Origin: Phyllobacterium lublinensis | GTDB taxonomy: Bacteria > Pseudomonadota > Alphaproteobacteria > Rhizobiales > Rhizobiaceae | Assembly: GCF_020164435.1 (NCBI RefSeq) | Contig: NZ_JAIUDQ010000013.1 | Location: forward strand, 1 to 64,000 | Length of the DNA: 64,000 bases | Direction of reading: 5' to 3' | In this document: piece after piece, positions 45,188-53,686 of the stretch | Numbering within the stretch: position 1 is the first letter of the stretch | Layout: each line of letters starts with the position of its first letter | Notes under the pieces: generated by a model | Told to the model about the DNA's origin: nothing | What the model saw: the letters and a program-made list of their open reading frames with translations, nothing else | Database searches by the model: none | Program-made: the position numbers and the translations under genes

Positions 45188-46171
45188 ATGAAAGAACACA
45201 GACCGATTGAGATGATCGATGCGTCCCGCCGCGAACTCCTTTTGCTAGGGGCCAGCGCAACGATCCTTGCCGCAATGCCTTCGCTGGCATTGGGCGCACA
45301 ACCTGCCGCACCGAGCAACACCAGCAACCAAAACGAAAGGCGTCACGACATGGGTATGTTCAAGACCAAGGATGGTACGGAAATCTTTTACAAGGACTGG
45401 GGAACGGGTCAGCCGATCGTCTTCCACCACGGCTGGCCCCTTTCAAGCGACGATTGGGATACGCAGATGCTCTTCTTTCTGAGCAAGGGCTACCGCGTTA
45501 TCGCCCACGATCGCCGTGGACACGGACGTTCGACGCAAACTGCGACCGGCAACGACATGGACACCTACGCCGACGACTTTGCCCAGCTGGCCGAGTCACT
45601 CGACCTGCGCGACGCCATTCATGTCGGACATTCGACAGGTGGCGGTGAAGCCGCCCACTACGTCGCACGCCATGGCAAGGGTCGCGTGGCCAAGCTGGTT
45701 CTCATTGGTGCCGTTCCGCCGATCATGGTGAAAACGGCGGCAAATCCTGGGGGCCTGCCAATTGAGGTTCTCGATGGTCTACGTGCTCAACTTGCTGCCA
45801 ACCGCGCGGAATTCTATTGGAACTTCCCGATCCCGTTCTACGGATTCAATCGCGAGGGCGCGACACTATCCGAACCGATACGCGCGAATTGGTGGCGACA
45901 GGGCATGATGGGCGGTGCAAAGGCGCATTACGATTGCATCAAGGCTTTCTCCGAAACCGATTTCACCGAGGACCTTAAGGTGATTGAAGTCCCAACGCTT
46001 GTCATGCACGGCGACGACGACCAGATCGTCCCGATTGCGGATTCCGCACTCCTGTCGGTGAAGCTTTTGAAGAACGGCACCTTGAAGGTCTATGAAGGGT
46101 TTCCGCATGGCATGTGCGCAACCCATGCCGACGTCATAAATCCTGATCTGTTGGCGTTCATAAAAAGCTGA
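45188..46171 (+). CDS. Exported alpha/beta hydrolase, non-haem chloroperoxidase-like
   Basis: 327 aa. AAGGAGA precedes ATG 45188. N-terminus has [18 protein letters not shown], a twin-arginine-type signal ending LALGAQPA. The enzyme proper begins at the internal [18 protein letters not shown], where cytosolic relatives start, so the signal looks like an added module. Nucleophile Ser149 in [10 protein letters not shown]; Asp in [11 protein letters not shown]; His in FPHGMCATH. Family members act as esterases or perhydrolases. Substrate unknown. Confidence 0.87.
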   Translation: MKEHRPIEMIDASRRELLLLGASATILAAMPSLALGAQPAAPSNTSNQNERRHDMGMFKTKDGTEIFYKDWGTGQPIVFHHGWPLSSDDWDTQMLFFLSKGYRVIAHDRRGHGRSTQTATGNDMDTYADDFAQLAESLDLRDAIHVGHSTGGGEAAHYVARHGKGRVAKLVLIGAVPPIMVKTAANPGGLPIEVLDGLRAQLAANRAEFYWNFPIPFYGFNREGATLSEPIRANWWRQGMMGGAKAHYDCIKAFSETDFTEDLKVIEVPTLVMHGDDDQIVPIADSALLSVKLLKNGTLKVYEGFPHGMCATHADVINPDLLAFIKS

Positions 46172-46180
46172 GTAATGGTC

Positions 46181-46210
46181 TCCGGCCGGTGCAAATCAGC
46201 ATCGGCCGGA
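46181..46210 (+). terminator. Hairpin after the exported hydrolase gene
   Basis: TCCGGCCG (46181-46188) and CGGCCGGA (46203-46210) form a perfect 8-base-pair stem with a 14-base loop, 10 bases past the stop. No T-tract follows, so it may stabilise the transcript end rather than terminate. Confidence 0.4.
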
Positions 46211-46396
46211 ACCACGGCAGGCTTATTCAGCGGGACGAGCCGAGACTATCCATTGTGGCTTGATCGAGCAGACCGTCGAACCACGTCAAACATGGTCTCG
46301 AGCAGGAACTCGTTGCTGTTTGCTTCTGAAATAAGCATCAAAGACGCATGCAGTTTCTTTGCGCGTCTATGAAGCGTCGCAAATTATATTCATCGT

Positions 46397-46996
46397 TCAT
46401 GCATCCTCCTTCTGGTGAAGCCCTTCGGCTCGCATGGCCCTTTGAACGGCCGGCCTTGACTTCAGAAGGTCGCGGAACATGGCCAATGGAGAAGGTACCG
46501 CCAGATCAAAATGTTCCGCCCAGAGAAGCATCACGAACAGATAGAAATCGGCCACGGTTGGAGTGCTGCCGAACAGGAAGTCTCCCTTGAATTGGTTCGA
46601 CAAGAAACTCAGATGTCCGCCAATAGTCGCTGCCGCACTCGCCCGCTCGGCATCGCCGTTGGCGTGCAGCATAGACTTGAAGCTGCGATGCAGTTCGGTC
46701 GAGAGATATGTCAAAGTCTCCAAAAGGCGAGTGCGCCCGAGTGGGCCGGGTACGCTCAACGCTGGATATTGCGACGCTATCCAGTCGAGGATTGCGATAT
46801 TTTCCGTCAGCGTTTCGCCGTTGTCGAGAATGAGGGCGGGCACGTAACCCTTGGAGGTTATTTCGTTGAAGTCGCGACCCGACTCAGTTCGCTTTGTCTT
46901 GAGGTTGACGCGTTCGCGTTCAAAGGACAAACCGACTTCCTCAAGCGCAATGTGATCGGCCAGGCTGCATGCCAACGGACTGTAGTAAAGCTTCAT
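46397..46996 (-). CDS. Glutathione S-transferase
   Basis: 199 aa, cytoplasmic. Thioredoxin-fold domain opens MKLYYSPLACSLADHIALEE, as in beta-class enzymes whose Cys10 (PLACSL) can bind GSH. GSH contact block NGETLTENIAILDWIASQYP follows. Helical C-domain with FLFGSTPTVADFYLFVMLLW, the N-capping box. Likely detoxifies electrophiles or reduces mixed disulfides. Lies alone on its strand, about 400 bases from the next kinase end. Confidence 0.92.
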   Translation of the reverse strand: MKLYYSPLACSLADHIALEEVGLSFERERVNLKTKRTESGRDFNEITSKGYVPALILDNGETLTENIAILDWIASQYPALSVPGPLGRTRLLETLTYLSTELHRSFKSMLHANGDAERASAAATIGGHLSFLSNQFKGDFLFGSTPTVADFYLFVMLLWAEHFDLAVPSPLAMFRDLLKSRPAVQRAMRAEGLHQKEDA

Positions 46997-47210
46997 AATG
47001 GTTTCCTGTTGAGGATTGAAGGGTCAAGCAAGCGTCCGAACCGGTGGGAGAGGGCGGTTCGAGGCCGCATCGCATCCTCCACAATGCGTAGTTATGAAGC
47101 CCAACGGTATTATACCCGCGATTATGTCCTCCACTGCCTTGAGACAGGACGGGCAAATCGAACCTGATAGGGGCGAGCCTCTGGCACTGGCTGGGCAAAG
47201 GTCGAGGACA

Positions 47211-49220
47211 CTACAACTCCGCGGTGCTTCCTGTCGGGATCCAGAAGCGGAACACGGCTCCGCCTTCAGGGTGATTGGCCGCGGTTATCTCGCCTCCATG
47301 GGCTCTGACAATGGATTGGCAAATTGCCAGACCTATGCCCAACCCGTCCTCCTTTGTCGTGAAAAACCCGTCGAAGATCTGATCCATGTGATCAGCGGGG
47401 ATGCCGGTGCCTGTATCCCTGATCGAACAGGCAACATGATCGTCCTCGTCCACGCTGGTTTCGAGGTAGATCTCGCGCTGCGTTTGTGGAGCAGTGTTCA
47501 TTGCCTGGATGCTGTTGACGATCAGGTTGACGATCACCTGCTGCAGTTGAATCCGATCGCCATGGATGGGTGGAAGGTCAGGCTGGAGCCTGGCCTTGAT
47601 GACAACGAGTTTCTCTTCACTCTCGTGGCGAAGGAAAACAAGGCATTGGTGAACCACGTCGTTAAAATCCAGCAATGTATAGATCGGATCGCGCTTGCCG
47701 GCCATATCCTGGATCCTGCCGATTATGTCGTTGGCTCGCTGGGCGCTTTCGACGATGCGGGACGTCAATTGATCGGCCTTCTCAAGGTTTGGATCAGCCT
47801 TCCTGAGGTATCTCAGGCTGGTCTGAGCATTCATCAGGATTGCAGAAAGCGGCTGCTTGATCTCATGGGCGATTGAAGTGGTCATTTCTCCCAATGTGGA
47901 TAGTCTTGCCGCGTGGGAAAAGTCGCCTTCGACTATGCGCAACTTGGCTTCTGCCTCTAGGCGCGCCGAGTTGTCCATCATCATCACGATCGTGGTGTCC
48001 CGACGTTCGCCTGGTACCGGAAAGGTCATCAACAACAATACATCGATAAGGCGGCCGTCGAAGGTCTTCACCTTCAACTCTTCGACGTGGTTCCGAACAC
48101 CGGAGAAGTGCGCCAGCATCACGCGTCTTGCAGCCCCGGGGGTACCGTCAAACAGATACCGTGCCGGGCCAATGAAATCCGAACGCTGCCGTCCCCCGAA
48201 AAGCTGCATGGCTTCGTCATTGACGTCGAAAACCTGCACAATGTCGCAGGTAAGATCTACCAGCTCTGGATGTTCCTCCGAGTAGGCTGCCAGGTCGGTT
48301 ATACCACTGGCTTTAAGGCGGTCGAAGATGCGGCCAGCGGCACGCGCATCGATCTGCCAGACGGGAACCGGCAGAAAGGAAATGAGATTGCGATAACGGT
48401 TCTGGCTGGCCTCGAGCTCGATAACGGCATTGGGGGCGTTCAAGATGGCGTTGACGCGGACAAACACGATATCGGGACATCGTGGATCTGCAGCTCTCCA
48501 GCCTGTCAGGACCACATGCTGCAATCGGTCGACCACGGGAATTTCGCGTGTTTCGGGCTCGGTGTCAGTTTTTGCGGCTATGGCGGTGAGCAGGTCCCCG
48601 AGTGCTGCGCGGCTCTGTTCTGGCCACAGGCTCGCTACCCGGCGGTCTACAATCTTGTCGCGATCGGCTGGCAGGCCAAACAATCGAATTGCCTCGTCAT
48701 TGACGTCGACAATCTGGACTGCAGCGAGCAGCGTATCCAGTCGATCGGGGTGCCATTCCTGCTCGTTGGCATCGTAACCCGTCGCCGCCGCGTCCGCATC
48801 AAGCAAGGGTCGGGCACGTTTGATATTGAATTGCCAGCAGGCGGCACCTCCCCGTTCCGCGATCAAGGGCGGCACAGGCAGCGAGGGTACGGGCGAATTC
48901 ATTGATAACGCAGCATATTCGACCACGTCCAACGGTCTGCCACGACTGTCATGCCTCACCGTCAAGCGAACATAGGCGCCGATTTCGACCTCCGATTGCA
49001 AGCGCCGCTGCAGGAGCCCGTCCCATCGCCCAATCCTGAGAAGATTTTTCCACAGGCTGGAAGCTTCTGCGCGATCGGGCATCAGGTCGTGGAAATGCCG
49101 GCCCAGCAACTTGGCCGCCTTCCACCCGAATTGGGTTTCTGAAGCGGGGTTGCAGTATCGAATCGTTCCGTCGAGATCGTAGCGAATGACACTGTCGGTC
49201 GCGTAATCTGCTAATTCCAT
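47211..49220 (-). CDS. Three-PAS sensor histidine kinase (left module)
   Basis: 669 aa with no membrane segment, so a cytoplasmic sensor. PAS-like regions at about 1-105, 125-262 and 275-420; the second and third share the phrases QIVDVNDEAIRLFG and QVFDVNDEAMQLFG. DHp helix with phospho-acceptor His452 in TSIAHEIKQPLSAIL (FixL/NtrB type). HATPase blocks NLIVNSIQAM, DTGTGIPAD and GLGIGLAICQSIV. Third gene of a leftward set after a LuxR-type regulator and a lone receiver. The ligand is unknown; no FixL-style haem histidine could be assigned. Confidence 0.88.
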   Translation of the reverse strand: MELADYATDSVIRYDLDGTIRYCNPASETQFGWKAAKLLGRHFHDLMPDRAEASSLWKNLLRIGRWDGLLQRRLQSEVEIGAYVRLTVRHDSRGRPLDVVEYAALSMNSPVPSLPVPPLIAERGGAACWQFNIKRARPLLDADAAATGYDANEQEWHPDRLDTLLAAVQIVDVNDEAIRLFGLPADRDKIVDRRVASLWPEQSRAALGDLLTAIAAKTDTEPETREIPVVDRLQHVVLTGWRAADPRCPDIVFVRVNAILNAPNAVIELEASQNRYRNLISFLPVPVWQIDARAAGRIFDRLKASGITDLAAYSEEHPELVDLTCDIVQVFDVNDEAMQLFGGRQRSDFIGPARYLFDGTPGAARRVMLAHFSGVRNHVEELKVKTFDGRLIDVLLLMTFPVPGERRDTTIVMMMDNSARLEAEAKLRIVEGDFSHAARLSTLGEMTTSIAHEIKQPLSAILMNAQTSLRYLRKADPNLEKADQLTSRIVESAQRANDIIGRIQDMAGKRDPIYTLLDFNDVVHQCLVFLRHESEEKLVVIKARLQPDLPPIHGDRIQLQQVIVNLIVNSIQAMNTAPQTQREIYLETSVDEDDHVACSIRDTGTGIPADHMDQIFDGFFTTKEDGLGIGLAICQSIVRAHGGEITAANHPEGGAVFRFWIPTGSTAEL

Positions 49221-49295
49221 TGCGACCCCCGATCACAAAGTCATGGTCGTTGTGTTGTAATCGTTGCGATTCCCGAACCGGATAGCGCCGCTGCA

Positions 49296-49790
49296 CTAAT
49301 CATCAACGGGTCGGCTCATACCCCGACTGAGCGCGGCAATGATGTGCCTGTAGAGCACATCATCGTTGATCGGCTTGCTGAGAAAGGCGACTGCGCCGGA
49401 GCGAAGCGCCTTTGATCTTGCTTCGGAATCCGACTGCGCAGAAATGAAAATCACAGGTAACCTCGGATCAAGGGTGGCCAATTTCTGCTGTAGCTGGAGA
49501 CCGCTGCAACCCTTCATGTTCAGATCCGTGATCAGGCAATCGAACCGATTCTTGGTGTGTGCCGCAAGGAACAGCTCGGCGCCTTCGAACGCTTGGCACT
49601 TGAAGTCGAACACCTCGAGCAATTCCACAAGTGCGTCGCGGAGGCTGGCGTCGTCGTCGACGACTGCAATCTTGGGAACAAGGGCCAAATTTGATACTTT
49701 CACACCGCGTACGTAGTCACACCGTTTCAATATCTGCTGAGTCCGGATTTTGACAAAGCCATACCAAAGTCTAGTCCGAGTAATCATCAC
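49296..49790 (-). CDS. Stand-alone receiver-domain protein (left module)
   Basis: Single REC domain: IAVVDDDASLRDALVELLEV with its acidic pocket, phospho-acceptor Asp in CLITDLNMKGCSG, and Lys in FLSKPIND. No output domain follows. The 164-aa frame starts at the ATG at 49790, which overlaps the upstream regulator stop by 20 bases; a GTG near 49703 would give about 135 aa, closer to a normal receiver, so the start is unsure. It may act as a phosphate sink or relay between the kinase (75 bases downstream) and the LuxR-type regulator. Confidence 0.82.
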   Translation of the reverse strand: MMITRTRLWYGFVKIRTQQILKRCDYVRGVKVSNLALVPKIAVVDDDASLRDALVELLEVFDFKCQAFEGAELFLAAHTKNRFDCLITDLNMKGCSGLQLQQKLATLDPRLPVIFISAQSDSEARSKALRSGAVAFLSKPINDDVLYRHIIAALSRGMSRPVDD

Positions 49791-50448
49791 GTATATCGGC
49801 AGGTATCGACTGCCAGGCTCGAACCAAGTGCGTGACGAAAGGGGTTTTCATCTTTCGCATCACACTGCTTCGGTGAAGTTTGACAGTGATTTCCGATATG
49901 TTGAGATCAAACGCTATTTGCTTGCTCAAGCTGCCGCGCACGACTGCGTCCATAACTTGCCGCTCGCGGGGCGTGAGAGTGGCGTAAAGAGCGATGTTGG
50001 TGTTGGACGCCAGCTGCTCGGCGCGCTTTTCCTTGTCGATCTCGATGGCCTTGCTGACGGCATCTAGCAATGTCTGCTCGCGAACCGGCTTGGTGAGGAA
50101 CTCGACTGCGCCGGCCTTCATTGCCTGCACGGTCATCGGAATATCGCCGTAGCCCGTGAGAAAAATGATCGATGCGGAAATGCCGCTCGCGGCCAGTCGG
50201 GATTGAAAATCAAGGCCGCTCAGACCCGGCATGCGAACATCGAGGATCATGCAGCCTGGCCGGTCGAGAACATCGGCATCCATGAGGGCCTGTGTCGAGG
50301 CAAACCCGGACGCCTCGATGCCGACAGATTCCAGCAGTTCGCAAATAGAGAGCCGCAGCGGCTCGTCATCGTCCACCACCAGCACGATTGGATTTTGTTC
50401 GAAACGATCTTCTTTGGCAGTCACGAAAGTCCCCGTCGAAATGTTCAT
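49771..50448 (-). CDS. FixJ-like LuxR-type response regulator (left module)
   Basis: 225 aa from MNISTGTFVTAKEDRF; the frame continues upstream, but that part looks non-coding and ATGGACAGG before this ATG supplies a ribosome site. Receiver with Asp70 (CMILDVRMPGLSG) and Lys in FLTKPVRE. LuxR helix-turn-helix with TLTPRERQVMDAVVRGSLSK and ISEITVKLHRSSVMRKM. It is a close paralogue of the last regulator of the right module, sharing RMPGLSGLD, GDIPM and VQAMKAGA. First gene of its operon. Confidence 0.88.
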   Translation of the reverse strand: MNISTGTFVTAKEDRFEQNPIVLVVDDDEPLRLSICELLESVGIEASGFASTQALMDADVLDRPGCMILDVRMPGLSGLDFQSRLAASGISASIIFLTGYGDIPMTVQAMKAGAVEFLTKPVREQTLLDAVSKAIEIDKEKRAEQLASNTNIALYATLTPRERQVMDAVVRGSLSKQIAFDLNISEITVKLHRSSVMRKMKTPFVTHLVRAWQSIPADIRDDYSD

Positions 50449-50608
50449 CCTGTCCATCCCATGCGTTACAAGGCATAGCCCGTTGCTTGGATGAAACATT
50501 GCCTTCAGAGCCGCCATGAGTCCTTGCAGCAGCCTCCAAAATCCCTTGGTTTTCCATTGATTATTTGTCCGGCCTACGTTTCTGCCCCGCCAAACCGAAT
50601 TTGCAACC

Positions 50609-51361
50609 TCAGCCAGCCATGGATTGATACAGCCAATCGCCGAAGCGCAACGAACCGACCCGCGAACCCGGAACCGGTAGCAGCGTGTCATCGTTCAGCA
50701 CGACACCAAAGTAGCGCGCGCCATCATCGCTGATCACCTGGCGTCTGTCCTCGTTGGCCGTGAGCTGGACGCGAGCAATCTCGTCTAGACCGAAGCGTTC
50801 GGGACCGCTGATCTCCACGGTCTCATTCCGTGGTGCCCCAATTGCGAGCTCGGCCAGTATTTCAGCGACATTGTCCGCCGCAATGGGCTTGACATACGCT
50901 GAGGGTAACCGGAAGTCGTCTCCATCGGCGCCCATCTCGACTACACCGTTGATAAATTCAAAAAATTGCGTGGAGTGAAGAATGGTGTAGGGGCGACGGG
51001 CTGCCCTGATAAGATTTTCCTGCACCATCTTTGCACGAAAATAATCGCTCTCCACAAGACGCGGCGTTCCCACCACGGAGAGAGCCAGGTAGTGCCGGAC
51101 ACCGGAACCTGCTGACGCGGCCAGCAGATTGCGGGTGGAGGTCTTGAAGAATCCGAGGGCCGAGTCATCACCGAACGACGTGGTGTTGGTCACATCAACA
51201 ACAACCTCCGCTCCGGAAATGGCTGCCCTGAGGTTTTCTCCAGTCACACTGTCGACGCCGAGTGACGGGGACGCGGCGACCACGTCCATGCCCGCGTGCC
51301 GGAGTTTCTGGACAACGTGCGTTCCGATGAGCCCACTCGCTCCCATGACCGTGATTTTCAT
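50609..51361 (-). CDS. NmrA-like / atypical short-chain NAD(P)-binding protein
   Basis: 250 aa. The dinucleotide motif GASGLIGTHVVQKLR at 7-21 and long variable middle (YTILHSTQFFEFINGVVEMG) are those of the NmrA/YwnB group. No YxxxK active site, so a sensor or an isomerase-like role is as likely as a dehydrogenase. The C-terminus VPGSRVGSLRFGDWLYQS is repeated in degraded form 1.6 kb upstream on the same strand (about 52.2-52.3 kb). It lies between the left kinase module and the cupin gene. Confidence 0.85.
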   Translation of the reverse strand: MKITVMGASGLIGTHVVQKLRHAGMDVVAASPSLGVDSVTGENLRAAISGAEVVVDVTNTTSFGDDSALGFFKTSTRNLLAASAGSGVRHYLALSVVGTPRLVESDYFRAKMVQENLIRAARRPYTILHSTQFFEFINGVVEMGADGDDFRLPSAYVKPIAADNVAEILAELAIGAPRNETVEISGPERFGLDEIARVQLTANEDRRQVISDDGARYFGVVLNDDTLLPVPGSRVGSLRFGDWLYQSMAG

Positions 51362-51714
51362 TGCTTCTTCCTTCCAGAATGTGCTGTGACGAAATTTACG
51401 TGCCGTCCGGCGTTAGAGGTAGGGCCTTATTCAAGGCGAACCATCTGGGCCCGAGCACTGGACGATGGCTGACCAAGCCCTGGCAGACGCAAGCCGTACG
51501 GATATTCCATATGTTCGCCTTGGATGGGGTGACGCTTGAGAGGCCGAGCTTCGCCGGAAAGCCTTTGGCCAAGTTGGCTCTGTGGTTGAGAATAGTGAGA
51601 AAGTTTACTACCGCGCACTCATCGGTGCCATCGCGCGTGACAATAGTGCCGGCCAAGGCAACCCGGCCGGCGTGGATTATGGGCGAGACCAGCATTTCTG
51701 CCGGGGCCGCTCTG
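51362..51714. other. Intergenic region upstream of the NmrA-like gene
   Basis: No gene I can support. Both strands are open for some length, but the translations show no family resemblance and no ribosome site. Given the gene remnant 500 bases further on, this may be decayed coding sequence. Confidence 0.4.
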
Positions 51715-52128
51715 CTATTCGTGATAGGGCAGAACAATGTCTTTCTCGTTGGTGTCGACGACGAACACCGCCAGCAGTTGTGCACGCTCGGTTGTGCTGG
51801 CATTTGCACTGACTTTGTGACGGTCGCCTGGGGCCTCTGACCAGCTCTCTCCGACTTTATAGAGTTTGACGGGCCCGTCATTGACCTGGCTTTTGAACGC
51901 TCCCTCCAGCACGGTCGCATAGATGAATGCGGAACTTGGATGCCTGTGGGCCGGGGACGATCCACCTGGACCATACTCGACAAGCACGCCTCTAAGGCTT
52001 TTGCCGGGGACATTCGGCAGCTCGTGGTCGTAGACGAGTGTTACCTTGGCCGCCTTGGCGCCGTCGGCAAACCCGGACACGGTGGCAGACAGGACAATGG
52101 CAGTGGACAGTAGGATGGTTTTGATCAT
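51715..52128 (-). CDS. Exported cupin-domain protein
   Basis: 137 aa from the ATG at 52128 (MIKTILLSTAIVLSATVSGF), which gives a clean signal peptide with cleavage near GFADGA; AGGAAA precedes it. One conserved beta-barrel: VEYGPGGSSPAHRHPSSAFI carries the cupin metal histidines, then VGESWSEAPGDRHKVSANAS as the second motif. Longer upstream starts run into unrelated, gene-remnant sequence. Periplasmic; ligand unknown. Confidence 0.85.
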   Translation of the reverse strand: MIKTILLSTAIVLSATVSGFADGAKAAKVTLVYDHELPNVPGKSLRGVLVEYGPGGSSPAHRHPSSAFIYATVLEGAFKSQVNDGPVKLYKVGESWSEAPGDRHKVSANASTTERAQLLAVFVVDTNEKDIVLPYHE

Positions 52129-52193
52129 TTGAATTTTCCTTTGGCTGTGACCCCAATTGGGACATCGGAACGGGTATGTCCGTTGCGTATGGG

Positions 52194-52330
52194 TTACTTC
52201 GCAGGTTGCAGTTGCTGGGATTGGTGCAGCCAATCCTTGAACCCGATTTTGCCAATGCGTGCGCCTTCGCCTGGCACCAGCGACTGATCGTCGGACCCGA
52301 TACCGGAATGGCGAAGCTCGGGGCGCGAGA
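52194..52330 (-). pseudogene. Remnant of a second NmrA-like gene (C-terminal end only)
   Basis: The minus-strand frame ending at 52194 reads PELRHSGIGSDDQSLVPGEG then ARIGKIGFKDWLHQS. The intact neighbour reads GARYFGVVLNDDTLLPVPGS then RVGSLRFGDWLYQS. The match covers only the last ~45 codons; no N-terminal NAD-binding part exists upstream. The rest of 52129-52614 holds no gene, though a good ribosome site (GGAGAGAAG) still precedes an ATG at 52392 in another frame. Together this looks like a decayed paralogue. Confidence 0.5.
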
Positions 52331-52614
52331 CGCATTTTTCCGTGAGTTGTGAAGCTCTGTCGACGGTCGGCACGGTTGACATGCTCCGCCATTCTTCTCT
52401 CCTCATCGTGGTGGATTCGAACCCGTTCGACTACTTCCGAGAATGACCAGAGTGGTGAAATCATTCTATCATGCATGAGACCGAACGCTCTAATCCGCAG
52501 GTTTAGTCAACCCATCCCGAAGGTTAGGAACGGCACAAGAAAATGTTGGCCATCGCCCCGGTATGGTGGCGAGGGGGGATGCGCTGATTTGCACGATCAC
52601 ATCCGGTTCGAGAC

Positions 52615-52896
52615 TCAACTCACGACCAAGTCACGATATTCCGGATGCCGAGCCGAGAATCTGGCCATGAAGGTGCATTTCGGCATGATTTTGCGACCGC
52701 TCGCGCGGATCAGCTCGAACACGCCCTCTGCCAGTCTCGAACCAATTCCTTGTCCCGAGTATTCGAATGGCACCTCGGTATGGACCAGTATGACTACGCC
52801 ATCCTCGATCCTGTAATAGGCGGCGGCGATGAGGTCGTCGGAAATAGGCATCTCGTACCGGCTATAGGTAGCGTTGTCTTTGACGGAACTGTTCAT
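52615..52896 (-). CDS. Small GNAT-like acetyltransferase (NATD1/YjdJ type)
   Basis: 93 aa from MNSSVKDNATYSRYEMPISD; the upstream part of the open frame is unrelated to the family. Core motifs: AAAYYRIEDGVVILVHTEVP, EYSGQGIGSRLAEGVFELIR (acetyl-CoA loop) and a terminal KCTFMARFSARHPEYRDLV, exactly the compact N-acetyltransferase layout. Follows the AhpD-like gene by 58 bases, so probably one transcript. Acceptor unknown. Confidence 0.88.
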   Translation of the reverse strand: MNSSVKDNATYSRYEMPISDDLIAAAYYRIEDGVVILVHTEVPFEYSGQGIGSRLAEGVFELIRASGRKIMPKCTFMARFSARHPEYRDLVVS

Positions 52897-52954
52897 GAGC
52901 TTTCCTGCGCGGTCGCTAATCAAACGAAGCCGGGTGGAAACGTCTCCGGACCCC

Positions 52955-53413
52955 TCATGCCGCGGCCATCGTGGCAACCGGATGGACAGCCCGGGAAGCA
53001 ATCTGCAGGCGGTTCCAGAGGTTGATCGCTCCAATCGCTACGGTCAGGTTAACGAGCTCGCTCTCATTGAATTGCTTCTTTACCAGGGCATAGTCGTCAT
53101 CTGGTGCTCGGGTCTCGGCCACCAAGGTCAGCGACTCGGTCCAAGCCAGGGCGGCTCTCTCACGATCGGTATACAATGGCGATTCCCGCCAAGCATCGAG
53201 CATCAGCAGGCGCATCTCGCTTTCGCCGTGCGAACGCGCGTCAGTCGCGTGCATATGGATGCAGTAAGCACATCCATTAATTTGAGAGGCCCGCATTCTC
53301 ACCAGCTCTACGAGACTGTGCTCAAGGCCGCCGGCGGCGAGGACTTGCTCGAGATCGACCAATGCCTTGGTGATGCCAGGCGCAATTTTGAAAGGCATGA
53401 AGCGCGGAGTCAT
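52955..53413 (-). CDS. AhpD-like carboxymuconolactone decarboxylase family protein
   Basis: 152-aa all-helical protein. Redox motif Cys48-Ala-Tyr-Cys51 with His55 (NGCAYCIHMHATDAR), the AhpD alkylhydroperoxidase core. Before it VELVRMRASQI and after it YTDRERAALAWTESLTLVAE are typical of the family. GGGGGAC precedes the ATG. Probably a thiol peroxidase or disulfide reductase for oxidised metabolites. First gene before the small acetyltransferase. Confidence 0.9.
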   Translation of the reverse strand: MTPRFMPFKIAPGITKALVDLEQVLAAGGLEHSLVELVRMRASQINGCAYCIHMHATDARSHGESEMRLLMLDAWRESPLYTDRERAALAWTESLTLVAETRAPDDDYALVKKQFNESELVNLTVAIGAINLWNRLQIASRAVHPVATMAAA

Positions 53414-53686
53414 TTTTGTCCCCCTTTAGGATGGCGTTGGAATTGTACCATCATGATCCCGGGATGCTGGCGACGGCTATCCTACTGAATGTAGAGGGGC
53501 GCTATTCCTTCGTTTAGGGTGGCCTATCCGCAGTCGATAGAACTCGTTGCAGCGCGTCCTCCCGTGCAGTCAGACAGATGAGATGCACCAACGCCGGGTT
53601 GCGAGCAGCGCATGCTTCACCACAACTCAGTGCAATCATGGATTTCCATGAGGTGCGGTTGATGCAGAGCTGGATTAAGCTGTTGT

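Noticed and set aside
51396..52013. Minus-strand open frame overlapping the cupin gene
   Set aside because: Shifted frame over the cupin with no recognisable domain; the non-overlapping part may be decayed sequence but cannot be named.
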